From assembly GCF_001659605.2 (NCBI RefSeq), contig NC_035170.2, forward strand, positions 17,126,265 through 17,190,264: a DNA stretch of 64,000 nucleotides. The letters run 5' to 3'. A model generated the notes under the pieces. The model was given only the letters and a program-made list of their open reading frames with translations, had not been told where the DNA came from and ran no database searches. Made by a program: the position numbers and the translations under genes. Position 1 is the stretch's first letter. Every line of letters starts with the position of its first letter. Positions 33,359 to 43,341 of the stretch are shown here, piece after piece. The stretch comes from Manihot esculenta. Its lineage: Eukaryota; Streptophyta; Magnoliopsida; Malpighiales; Euphorbiaceae.

Positions 33359-36300
33359 ATGGAAGGAGTATCATACCAGCGCTTCCCCAGGGTGAAAATC
33401 CGAGAGCTCAAAGATGACTATGCCAAATTCGAGCTCCGAGACACCGACGCCTCCATAGCCAACGCTCTTCGCCGCGTCATGATTGCTGAGGTTCCCACCA
33501 TTGCCATCGACCTTGTCGAAATCGAAGTTAACTCCTCTGTCCTCAACGACGAGTTCATAGCTCACCGCCTTGGCCTCATTCCTCTCACCAGCGAACGTGC
33601 CATGAGCATGCGCTTCTCCCGTGACTGTGACGCATGCGACGGGGACGGCCAGTGCGAGTATTGCTCAGTCGAGTTTCACCTGCGTGCTAAATGTATCACC
33701 GACCAAACCTTAGACGTCACGAGCAAGGACTTATACAGCTCTGATCACACTGTAGTTCCTGTCGATTTCTCCGATCCTGCAGGCTATGATTCACCCGATC
33801 AGAAGTAATTTCTGAATTTTTTTTCCTTTTTTCTTTGCATGTTCTAGAATTTTTTTGTTTGGTTCTTTGTGTGTAGGGGAATCATCATTGTGAAGCTTCG
33901 CCGCGGGCAAGAACTGAGGCTGAGAGCCATCGCCAGAAAAGGGATTGGAAAGGATCACGCAAAATGGTCTCCTGCGGCAACTGTAACTTTCATGTATGAG
34001 CCGGATATTCATATCAATGAGGATTTAATGGAAACTTTGACACTTGAGGAAAAACAAAGTTGGGTCGAAAGTAGTCCTACCAAAGTGTTTGACATCGATC
34101 CCGTTACCCAACAGGTTGGTTATGTCCATTTTGTGTCCGTTTCATTTAGTCTATTTTCTGTAAATGTTGCATTCTGGGCTTGAATTTGTAGTGTTATAAT
34201 GTATTTAGGCTTGGAGACAATTTTTTTTTAATTTTTTTTTGAGGAGCTTATTTAGAGGATAATTTTCACCTTAATCACGAGGTAATTTTCACTGTTCGTG
34301 CTGAGATAAAAAGGAACAAGCTGGGAAGCAGTTGTTTACTTGAGTATGCGTATGCTTGGAGGGTACTTTTACACCTTTTTAATGTTCTTGTTGAAACCTT
34401 GATGGGACTGATGACCACATCATTTCTGTTTAGCAATTTTGATGACCCAACTTGGAAAGTATCATCTCCTTATTGGGTTTTCCTACATCAGTAGAGTCTA
34501 TATTTTCATACATGATGTGATATGATGCTATTTTATTATTAGTTCATATGTTGGTACCAATGACTTGCCAAGAGAGGTGTTCATTTGGTTTTTTAGAGGT
34601 GATTGTCACAAACTTGCTTATCCTATATTACATTAGGATAGTGTGAATACCTCTCAGTGGATGTTTAACTTGTGTTTGGAACATTTTGCACCATCAGATC
34701 TTTAGGAATGTTTGATTTCGGGTTAGGCTTGAATTTTGAGCATGTAGCTTCCTGACAGAGCTGCAATAACATTAGATTTACAGAGTTGAATTCATATAGC
34801 CTGCTGCAAACCAAGCGAGGAAATTATCTCGAGCACGTGGAGGGCCATTGTTAAGAAGACTGGTAAAGCTAGATTAGAATGATAGAATAGAATAGGATGA
34901 GAAGAAGAAGAAGAAAGTGAATGGGATGAGAGATCAGATCAGAATTGAGAGAGAGAGAAAGACAGAGAGAGAATTGAGAGGGAAAGTTGTTATTTAGTAA
35001 TTCCATGCCAAACAGCTTTACAACTCAATCCTGTATACCCGAATATCTCCAGCTGTCATTTAAGAGAATGTGTCTAGAATCCCTATACTATCCTCCCAAC
35101 AAATTCTAACAGACTCTAGAATCCCTGTACTATCCTCCCAACAGATTCTAACAGGCTCCTTCCTCCAATTATTCTTATTTCTTCTAGAATATGTAACAAT
35201 AACCTTCCTAAGAGATTCTTCTTGTCTCCAAGAAGATCTAAATTCAGGAAATTGCTTAAAAATGAAGTGTTGATCTTTCCAGATAGCTTCCTCTAGTATT
35301 ATACCACCATTATGCCATAGGTAACCATTTCAACTAGTATTGAGGCTTCTGGAAAGAAAGATACCTCAAGTACCCTTCCAAACATTGGTTAAGCCTCTCA
35401 GATTGCCCATCTGTTTATGGATGGTATGCAGAGCTGTATGACAGAGAAGTACTCATTTTCCTGAATAATTCCTTCCAAAAGAGGCCGGTGAAAATCTTGT
35501 CCCTCTGAAATTATTACAGCAGAATCTCATGTAGCTTGCAAATGGAATCTGTTGAATCCCACGTCGGTTGTGGAAAGGGGTAATATGCCCCTTATATGGG
35601 CCATAGGCACTCCTTCCTCTTGAGCTAGCTTTTAGGGTGAGTTAGGCCTGGCTCAAATTTAACATGGTATCAAAGCCTCCCCATCCGATGTTGGGCCTCC
35701 TGTGAATATGTCATGCACTAGTAAAATTCTGGGCGTGAGGGGGTGTGTTGAATTCCACATCGGTTGTGGAAAGGGGTAATGTGCCCCTTATATGGGCCAT
35801 ATGCACTCCTCCCCCTTGAGCTAGCTTTTGGGGTGAGTTAGGCTTGGCCCAAATTTAACAGAATCCATAAAAACTTAAGTCACACTAGAAGCAAAAAATG
35901 GTTGTTGAAGGGGTAAAAAGTGAGCATATTTTGTGTATCTGCAAATTACAACCAGGATAGTGCCATTCCCTGTACACTTAGAAAGTTGCTCAATGAAGTC
36001 CATGGCAATAGTTTCCTTACATGGATTGAGAGTGCCTTGACTCTAGGAACAAAGGCTTGAGAGATAAAAGCAATGGGATGATTCTTCTGTTGCAACACAG
36101 CTTCCATTCCTATTCCACTTGCATCAGTTTCCACTACAAAGGGCTTGGAGAAGTCTGGCATGGCCAACACTGGAGCTTGACGCATAGCCTCCCTCAGCTG
36201 GTAAAAGGCTTGCAGGGAAGATTCAGACCATTGGAAACCATCTTTTTTAAAAATATCATTGAGGGGCCTACTGATAATGCCATAATTTCTAATAAATTTT

Positions 36301-39300
36301 CTGTAGTAACCAATCAACCCAAGAAAACTACTTAATTCCTTCACTAATTTAGGCTGTGGTCAAGTGAGCATTGCTTGCACTTGCAACTTAGAAGGATCAA
36401 TAGGAACACTTTGCTTGGAGATTATGTGACCCAAATAATCAATTTCAGATTGCCAAATGAACACTTACTGAGCTTAGCTAGTAGCTTTTGTTGCTGTAAT
36501 ACTTTAAAAACTTGTTCCAACTGTTGTAAATGTTCCTTCCAAGAGGAGTTGTATACTAGAATATCATAAAAAAAGAACACCAAACAAATTTCCTCAAAAA
36601 TGGCTAAAATATATGATTCATCAAAGCTTGGAAAGTAGATGGTGTATTTGTCAAACCAAAGGACATGACTGTGAATTCATGATGGCCATGGTGTGTTCCA
36701 AAGGCTGTTTTGTGGACATGTTGTGGGGATTTGACGGTGTACCCTGTTTTCAAGTCAATTTTGGAAAATATTATTACCCTATGAAGTTCATCTAACAAGT
36801 CATGAATAATTGGGATAGAGAATTTATTTTTTATTGTCACATCATTCAGTATTCTATAATCAATGCAAAATCTCTGTGTGCCATCTTTCTTCTTTACTAA
36901 CAACACACGGGATGCATAAAGGCTTGTGCTAGGCTATATTATGTTATTTTGTAGCATCTCATCAACCAATTTCTCAATCTCCTCCTTTTGAAAGTGGGGG
37001 TACCATATGGTCTTGTATTAACAGGCTGAGCATTAGGTAAAAGGGGAATGGAATGGTTGTGAGACCTAAAGAGAGGCAAAACTTTAGGTTCTTCAAACAA
37101 ACTGCTGTACTTGAGTAACGACTTCTGTAATTCCTGCTGAAAAGCTTCCAGTTTGACTATCTTAGCATTTAAAGTCTCCTTGTGTTCTTCTCCTCCCAAC
37201 ACCTCGGTGGCCTTAATGCAGAACATAGGGAATTCAAAATCCTCTCCTTTTTTACTGCCCAGTTGTTCCCTTGAAACAAAACTCAGTCCTTCAATTACCA
37301 TGTCTCCCTCCCCCACTCCTTGCAGCATAACAGCCTTCTCTTACCATTGAACACTTACTGTGGAGTGTTCAAAATCAAACAAGATTGGATTATGCACCTT
37401 CATCCAATCAACTCCTAAAATCAGCTTAAATTTCATTCATTATCCCTAAACTTAAAAGGGTTGTAACAGTATTGTCCTTAAATTTTAATTTGTAACATAA
37501 AACTCCATGGACTTTACCAACTAGTTTATTGGTATTTTTCTTATACGAGATATTATGTATGAAAAATAATTAATAAAAATGACTTAAATGCCCCCAACTA
37601 CATTTTCTTTTCCCTTTCTTCATCTCTCTTAGGCGCGATACTACCCACCATCCTTTATCTCATTCATTGCCCTCCCTGGCTCTATTGAGATCAACGCTCT
37701 GCTCCTTGTAGTTGGCTGTTTTGGCTAAGTCTACAAGGGTGAATTTGACGGTGGACAGTATGGCAATCCCTGAAATGCTCTCAAAACTTCGTTACTGCCA
37801 CCTCGTTTCGTTGATTGGGTATTTGCCTGTCATCATTGGGATAAAGTTTCTAGAATTAGTATACAAGCCCATCCAAAATCATTTCTGTTCTCAATTCTAG
37901 AATTAGTATACAAGCCCATCCAAAATCATTTCCGTTCTCAATTCTTTCTCCTCTCTTATCCAAAGGAATTAAAAACCTCATAAATTGCTTCCAAGACGAG
38001 CCTGGTAGGATCCACACAATCAACCAAAATTTTGCTTTCAATTTTTCTCATCATTTTCAGATTCTAAGGGCTTCTTTCTTCTAAAGAAATGAAGGATCAA
38101 ACAAAAAATAATGAGAATTAGAATCTTAAAAATTTGCCCAAATAGCAATTGAATCCCCCTATGTAGGATCCTTACATTGGTCAACGGAGAGATTAATAGA
38201 GGCAATAAAGTGAGAGATGAATAGAGGCAGCGAGAAACTAGAGGAGGGAAGATGATTGAATTGAAGGTTGATGGTATTTTGGTCATTTTCTCATAGTACA
38301 ACCAACTAACTTGTTATTATAGGTTAAATGGACTTTTATGTTGATTAAAGCAAAGTTCATGGAGTTTTATATTACAAATTAAACTCTAGAGACGATACTG
38401 TTACAACTCCCTAAGTTTAGGGATGATGAATGAAATTTATCCCCTAAAATCATAGCAAAACTTCCCAACGGCAACGGTCTCACATCAAAAGTGAATGAGT
38501 GGTTCTAGATTTTCCAACTAAATCCACGAGACATGCTGGTGCTTAGTACTTCACTCCTATTATAGGAGCATAAATTATTGGAATCTTCATTTCCTTGCCC
38601 ACTTTTTTATCCAAGAAGCTATGGGTGCTACTACTGTCCATTAGAATCAATAATTTCCTATTTCTATGTTGTCCCAACACCTTGATAGTGTTTGATTCTT
38701 GGCCCCCTCTAAGGCGTGCACAGATAAATTAGCCTCCTTATGTTCTCCTAGGTAAATTTCACTGGTTGTCCTTTTATTTAGAGGTTGTAACTATGCCGCC
38801 TGTAAACTTTGATTTGTAATATAAAACTTCTTAAACTTTAATGTAGTTAACATAAAACTCATTATGACCTGTAATAGCCGGTTTACCCATTTGAATATGA
38901 TAAAATTACTTAAATACCCTTAGTCTGCTATGTTCTTTCCCCTTTTCTTACATACTCTCTTAGTCTCTTTTTTCTCTACTATTAACCAACCTTGCAGAAG
39001 TTAAACAACCAAGCTCACATTCTACAATCGCCCTCTACAAGCAAATACAAAAATGATAAAAGGCTCAAATGGAAAATAAAAAAAATACGGTAAAACAACA
39101 CTCATTTCCTTTACAATTTGGCCATTGCTCATGCTCTTGAATGACCCACTCTTGCCACCGAGTGGTTACCCAAGTGTGAGAAGCCTCCTAGAAAGGATTA
39201 CTCCATACCGATGATGATTTTTGACACTCACACCTTCGAGAATGAGCCCAACTACCTTGTGCTTGCTTATGTCTAGCTTTCTCTCGATGATGCCAAGAAT

Positions 39301-42300
39301 GATGCCCGCCAATTCGAACGACAATTGCACTTTTCAAATCTACTCAGTAATAGTAGGAATCACATGGTGAGTAATGAACTGGATACATTGTGCATATTGA
39401 ATTGAAACCAAAATGGTGGAGGAACTGTTGGCTCGATGAATTTGGCAATAAAGATGTGGGTTAGAGGTACACCTAGCTACCTGCATGATGAGATGGTTGT
39501 AGATGAAAATTTTGCACGTGGAACAGTAGGTGAAAGCTATGGCAATGGAAGTTGACGGCTATGAGGATGTCCCTAAGAAAAGTGTAAGAGACAAGGCTTG
39601 GTCAAAGTAAAGTGGTAGAGATGAGACTATACCATTGCATTTGTGGGGTAAGGATGGAGGTGGTGTGTAAAGGTAGAGTAAGCTTAGTGGAGATGGTTAC
39701 TGTAACGGTCAGCTACTTGCTTGGATGCGGGAGACGTCCCACAATGGCAGAATATGACAATTTCGAATTGTATATAATAGCTAGCACGAAACTATTAAAT
39801 AACTTGAGTTAACAATCTTGGGCTAAGTGGAAAGTGGGTCTAAAAGTTATTTGGGCCAATTTGGACCGAGCTGTTTCAATTGGTATTAGAGCCACCCTGG
39901 GTCAGACAAATTGTGCGGAGCTAGTGGGCCTGTGAGGAAAGAGTTACCCGTGTGAGACGAGGTGGAGCCACCCGAGATATTAGCGAACTACAATACCCAA
40001 GGGTCCGGTCTTGGTTTAGCAATTGTATTCGATTCAGTTGCGACGAGAACGTCACAAATTTAGCTGAACCGAGTGTAACGGTCAGCTGCTTACTTGGATG
40101 CAGGAGACGTCCCACATCGGCGGAATATGACAATTTCGAATTGTATATAATAGCTAGCACGAAACTACTAAATAACTTGGTTAACCATTTTGGACCAAGT
40201 AGAAAGTGGGTCCAAAAGTTATTTAGGCCGGACTGTTTCAGTTACAAAATTGGTGATAGGGTTAGTAAGGTTTATTGGGAGAATTCTAGTTCCTCTACAC
40301 CCTGACCTTAGTTTAGGAACGATCAATGAAATTTACTTCTGTTCTCTCCCAACAGCCCCTCCCTCCAACACATCATGCCATTCCTCCTCTCCTTCCTCTA
40401 CACCCTGACCTTGCTCTATGTCCCCTTTCTTCCATCTGCAAAGCCATCATAGACTTTGCCTTGCACACATGGTTTGGAAAATACGTCTCTCCACATTTGT
40501 AGCAAGGTTAGTAAGGTTAGTAAGGTTTATTGGGAGAATTTTGGTTTCAGAAGTTTGACTGGTGGTTGGTGAGAGCTTTTGTAGGTTGTTGGTTTTGCTT
40601 GGAAGGGTAGTGAACTCAGTGTTTGGTGGTTTGGAAGCATGAGGAAAATTTTGTTGCAACTGCAAGGGTGCAGTCTTAAAAGGATTACTGGCGGTAGGGA
40701 TTGTATTGTTTGGTTTAAAGCTTGTAGAAACAGATCTAAGTATTGGTTTTTTTGGTGCTGATAAGGAACTAATAGCGGTTGTCGAATCCGTCAAAAATAA
40801 ACCTATTGATAATCAACAATTGAGAACTGCAGATAGATAGTGGCAATAGGGTCGAATCCACAGGGCTTTGACACTAAGGACTTTCCTAACAATGACTTGG
40901 GCAAATCAACAATAAAAGGAAAAGAGGGGGGGGGGGTGGTTTTTGATGATGGTAAACTAAGATTAAAACTAAAGTAGCAAAAAAAAGCAATGATTAAAAG
41001 ATGAGTAAATCAATAATAAAGAGACTCTAGTTGGAACATAGGATCCATTTCAGTTTGGAATTGATCATTGATACTTTGATTCTTCTATTTATTTCAATAA
41101 ATTAGTTTAGGTTGTGGAAGACGCTCCTCACAACCAAATTCCTCCTTAGGTTTAGTTTGATTAGGAAACGTTCGCTAATCAAACACTAGTTAACAAGTTG
41201 CCAAGGAACGTCCTTGGGTTATTAACTTTTTAATTGTTAACTGCTTTAAGAAATAGAGAAACCTAATTCTAACCTTGCCAACCGCGTGATTAACTTATAT
41301 CATGCAACTAATTGTTACTTATGTTCAAATAATTTAAGCAACTACAGACCTAAATCATTCAAACTAACAATATATTGCTTATGCAATTAAAAGCAATGGG
41401 GCTTTATTAATTCTAATAGCAAGGCAATAATAACATGAAGAACAAGTTGCATAAATATTGAAAAGATAGAAGTTTAATAATGGAGCTTCAGATCTCCCAA
41501 TTCATAACAAAACTGAAACTTCTCCTACTTCAACTAGAGGAAAAGGTTTTTAGCCACTCTTGGTGGACAAGAATACATAAAAGAGAAAAGGAAGAAGAAA
41601 GGGAGAGAGAGGTGTTGCTATTGCTGCTGATTGCTACCCTTTTAATAATTGAAAACCCTAGATTAATCCTTCTTGGAGTTGAAATCCTAATTTGACTTGG
41701 TCTTTTATTTCTTATTTGCTTGTATTTTATCATAAATAGATCTCCTTGGGTGAAGGACCTCTTTTTGCATGGTTTGGAAGTGTCTTGGATGAGTTTTGGC
41801 GTGTTTGAGGTTGAATAGAACTCTTAAACTCTTAGAATTTTGAATTTCTGCAATTTCCCGCATTTCAGCACTTTCTGCTGGAGACGGTCGATTTGGGCAA
41901 ATCACTTGCCCCAATCGTTCCTTCCAGACACTTTCGGGTTTCAGCTGCCACTGTTCTTCAGATGATTTGGTCAGCGATCTGAGCAAATTTACTTGGGCAT
42001 ATCAAGGCTTGAATTTTGGCCTCTTCTTCCTGCAGCTTCTTTGGTCATTCTTTGAGGCTGATTTGGCCAAATCAATTCTTCAGTATTTTTGAGCTATTTT
42101 TCACCAAGTTTTCATTTTTTACCTATTCTACAAAAAGTATCATAAAAACACAAATTAAGCTAGGAAAATACATGATTTTACAGTAATAATAATAGTAAAA
42201 ATGTGGCTAAATTATACTTGATCATGAACTTTTTGTGGAATTTGGCTATTTGGAAGGTGTTATAGATTATAGGAAGTAAATATATTAATATAGAAAGTAA

Positions 42301-43341
42301 ATATTGATAGATGGGCTAGTTGCTTAATCTTAAAGATTGTATAATCATAGACTTGATTTTAATCAATGCAGCAGTCTTCGGAACCAGTGCCCTGATACCA
42401 AATTGTTAAGAAGATTGGTAAGCTAGATTAGAATGATAGAATAGAATAGGATGAGAAGAAGAAGAAAGTGAATGGGGATGAGAGATCAGATCAGAATTGT
42501 GAGAGAGAATTGAGAGGGAAAGTTGTTATTTAGTAATTCCATGCCAAAATAGCTTTACAACTTAATCCTATATACCCAAATACCTCCAGCTGTCATTTAA
42601 CAGAAAGTGTCTAGAATCCCTATACTATCCTCCCAACAGATTCTAACAGACTCCTTCCTCCAATTATTTCTTATTTCTTCTAGAATATGTAACAGCCAAC
42701 TTGCACCAGATTGAATAAAATCAGACTAGCAAGTAGTTGAATTGCTATCCATTCTCCACAATAATGTCAGTACTTTCTTTTATCAATTGTATATGATTGA
42801 TCCCATGAACTTATTTGATTTCATTTCTTGGATGACAATTGAATGAATTGTTATGTTGTGGCATTGGTGGATTGGTGTACATGGTGCATCTTTGTAAACT
42901 ATGCTCAGCACTATTGTGAATGATTTTAGAACAATGTAGGCTAGATATCTAGGACATATTATTTTCAGATCTTATATTTATGACATTGCTGCTTTTGTTT
43001 TTCCCAGTTAGGCTGCTACTATCTGTCCTTTGAACGGATGTGCTTACGTTTGAGCAATTATTTTCTAGGTTGTTGTGGTTGATCCGGAAGCATACACATA
43101 TGACGATGAAGTGATTAAGAAAGCAGAAGCTATGGGGAAGCTCGGGCTTGTTGATATCAGTGCAAAGGAAGACAGTTTTATATTCACAGTTGAATCAACT
43201 GGTGCAATTAAAGCTTCTCAGTTGGTGCTCAATGCCATAGAAGTCCTAAAACAAAAGCTGGATGCTGTTCGCTTGTCAGAAGATACAGTGGAAGCTGATG
43301 ATCAGTTTGGTGAACTGGGTGCTCATATGCGTGGAGGATGA
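33359..43341 (+). CDS. NRPB3: RNA polymerase II third-largest subunit (RPB3), 3 exons
   Basis: The exons are 33359-33804, 33877-34114 and 43069-43341, giving 318 aa, against about 319 in Arabidopsis NRPB3. The bacterial-alpha-like dimerisation motif [13 protein letters not shown] is at residues 35-47. The zinc-site cysteines are at 90, 93, 99 and 102 ([13 protein letters not shown]). The second half of the alpha-like dimerisation fold is split over exons 2 and 3 ([34 protein letters not shown]), and the protein ends [11 protein letters not shown]3 pairs with RPB11 to nucleate nuclear Pol II assembly; in plants the subunit is also used by Pol IV and V. Introns have GT-AG borders: intron 1 is 72 bp, and intron 2 is 8,954 bp and filled with nested transposons. 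Every recognised motif is intact, so the gene looks functional despite the intron load. Confidence 0.95.
34849..35198 (-). repeat. Gypsy 3' LTR (350 bp)
   Basis: It is longer than its partner because a segment of roughly 45-50 bp containing CTATCCTCCCAACA and ATTCTAACAG is duplicated and a GA-rich run is expanded. It is the 3' LTR on the minus coding strand. Confidence 0.88.
35199..36050 (-). pseudogene. Gypsy integrase, split by a TRIM
   Basis: On the minus strand the piece at about 36050-35866 reads [24 protein letters not shown], the start of the integrase catalytic core. After the TRIM (35550-35860) the frame resumes with IISDRDK-like and FWKELF-like blocks and a degraded AYHPQTDGQ-type motif (about 35530-35320). 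Frameshifts are frequent. The reading across the TRIM is consistent with one copy of the target duplication GAATC. Confidence 0.75.
35550..35860 (+). mobile_element. TRIM 1: 311-bp terminal-repeat retrotransposon in miniature
   Basis: Two 115-bp direct repeats (35550-35664 and 35746-35860) begin TGTTGAAT and end AAATTTAACA. They enclose 81 bp that starts with the primer site TGGTATCAAAGCC (35665-35677) and ends in the purine-rich GGGCGTGAGGGGGTG (35731-35745). The perfect 5-bp duplication GAATC flanks it (35545-35549, 35861-35865). It has no coding capacity. It is inserted in the integrase region of the gypsy element. Confidence 0.95.
35946..37372 (-). pseudogene. Gypsy reverse transcriptase and RNase H, degraded
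   Basis: Read on the minus strand. A pre-RT linker (37328-36939) ends [18 protein letters not shown] (36906-36604) has [17 protein letters not shown] and [15 protein letters not shown]. Downstream the catalytic block reads [10 protein letters not shown], where FDDI is expected, so one of the two aspartates is replaced by Tyr. RNase H (36344-35946) has [27 protein letters not shown] and [10 protein letters not shown]. Stops and shifts separate the blocks. Confidence 0.9.
37423..38442. mobile_element. Mutator-like element 1 (non-autonomous, 1.02 kb)
   Basis: It is bounded by the 9-bp direct repeat CCTAAAATC (37414-37422 and 38443-38451), the target length typical of Mutator-like elements. Terminal inverted repeats of about 100 bp are seen: AAATTTCATTCATTATCCC on the left and the reverse of GGGATGATGAATGAAATTT on the right, then TTGTAACAGTATTGTC, TTTGTAACATAAAACTCCAT and so on. 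The insertion splits the gypsy protease coding sequence at the ILGVDW motif, which reads through cleanly if the element is removed. No transposase domain was recognised. Confidence 0.85.
38443..38752 (-). pseudogene. Gypsy protease, N-terminal part
   Basis: On the minus strand the frame reads [19 protein letters not shown], then after a shift [19 protein letters not shown], the retropepsin region (DSS replacing DSG). It reaches [10 protein letters not shown], whose continuation [20 protein letters not shown] lies on the other side of the Mutator-like element (37330-37413). Confidence 0.75.
38753..40336. mobile_element. Mutator-like element 2, related to element 1
   Basis: The left end AAATTTCACTGGTTGTCC.. 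AGAGGTTGTAACTATGCCGC.. TTTGTAATATAAAACTTC matches the inverted-repeat sequence of element 1. The right end reads (reversed) TAAATTTCATTGATCGTTCC then TAAACTAAGG before homology is lost. It sits between the gag zinc knuckle and the protease of the gypsy element. No clean 9-bp duplication was found; GGAGAACA-like words on both sides may be a decayed one. TRIM 2 lies inside it. Confidence 0.6.
39701..40240 (+). mobile_element. TRIM 2: 540-bp miniature LTR element
   Basis: Direct repeats at 39701-39878 (178 bp) and 40074-40240 (167 bp) begin TGTAACGGTCAGC and end CTGTTTCA. The primer site TGGTATTAGAGCC lies at 39881-39893, two bases after the first repeat. The perfect 5-bp duplication GTTAC flanks it (39696-39700, 40241-40245). 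The 195-bp interior has no coding capacity. It is unrelated in sequence to TRIM 1. Confidence 0.93.
40337..40794 (-). pseudogene. Gypsy gag, C-terminal part with zinc knuckle
   Basis: On the minus strand a Ser/Thr/Pro-rich linker leads to [17 protein letters not shown] (about 40500-40450), a C-C-H-C knuckle of the type usual in plant gypsy gag. It is followed by an acidic tail. The N-terminal gag core is absent; unrelated sequence starts at about 40780. Confidence 0.75.
40780..42182. other. Unclassified insertion replacing gypsy gag N-terminus
   Basis: The gag frame stops being recognisable near 40780 at TGTCGAATCCGTC, and gypsy leader-like DNA is thought to resume after about 42182. The intervening 1.4 kb holds no domain, a G-rich run at 40926-40938, and the phrase AGGGTCGAATCCACAGGG, which resembles repeat-derived DNA. 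No target duplication was found, so a deletion with filler is also possible. Confidence 0.35.
42384..42400 (-). other. Primer-binding site of gypsy element
   Basis: On the minus strand TGGTATCAGGGCACTGG lies 3 bases inside the 5' LTR. It matches the tRNA-Met site TGGTATCAG followed by drift. Confidence 0.8.
42404..42694 (-). repeat. Gypsy 5' LTR (291 bp)
   Basis: TGTTAAGAAGATTGG to GAATATGTAACA. It is colinear with 34849-35198, lacking its internal duplication. It is the 5' LTR on the coding strand, as shown by the adjoining primer site. Confidence 0.88.

Larger units (their letters stand above)
34849..42694 (-). mobile_element. Ty3/gypsy element in RPB3 intron 2 (antisense), with nested insertions
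   Basis: LTRs at 34849-35198 and 42404-42694 start TGTTAAGAAGA and end GAATATGTAACA. The flanking 5-mers are GCCAT (34844-34848) and GCCAA (42695-42699), a target duplication with one change. On the minus strand the order is primer site, leader, truncated gag, protease, RT, RNase H, integrase: the gypsy order. Gag, protease and integrase are each interrupted by a younger element. It is inactive. The antisense orientation keeps its promoter and polyadenylation signals opposed to the host gene. Confidence 0.92.
34115..43068 (+). other. RPB3 intron 2 (8.95 kb), mostly transposon
   Basis: The donor is CAACAG|GTTGGT and the acceptor is TTTTCTAG|GTTGTT. Without the gypsy element (34849-42694) and one target copy, the ancestral intron would be about 1.1 kb. 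The non-transposon parts (34115-34848 and 42700-43068) show nothing else. Confidence 0.85.
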
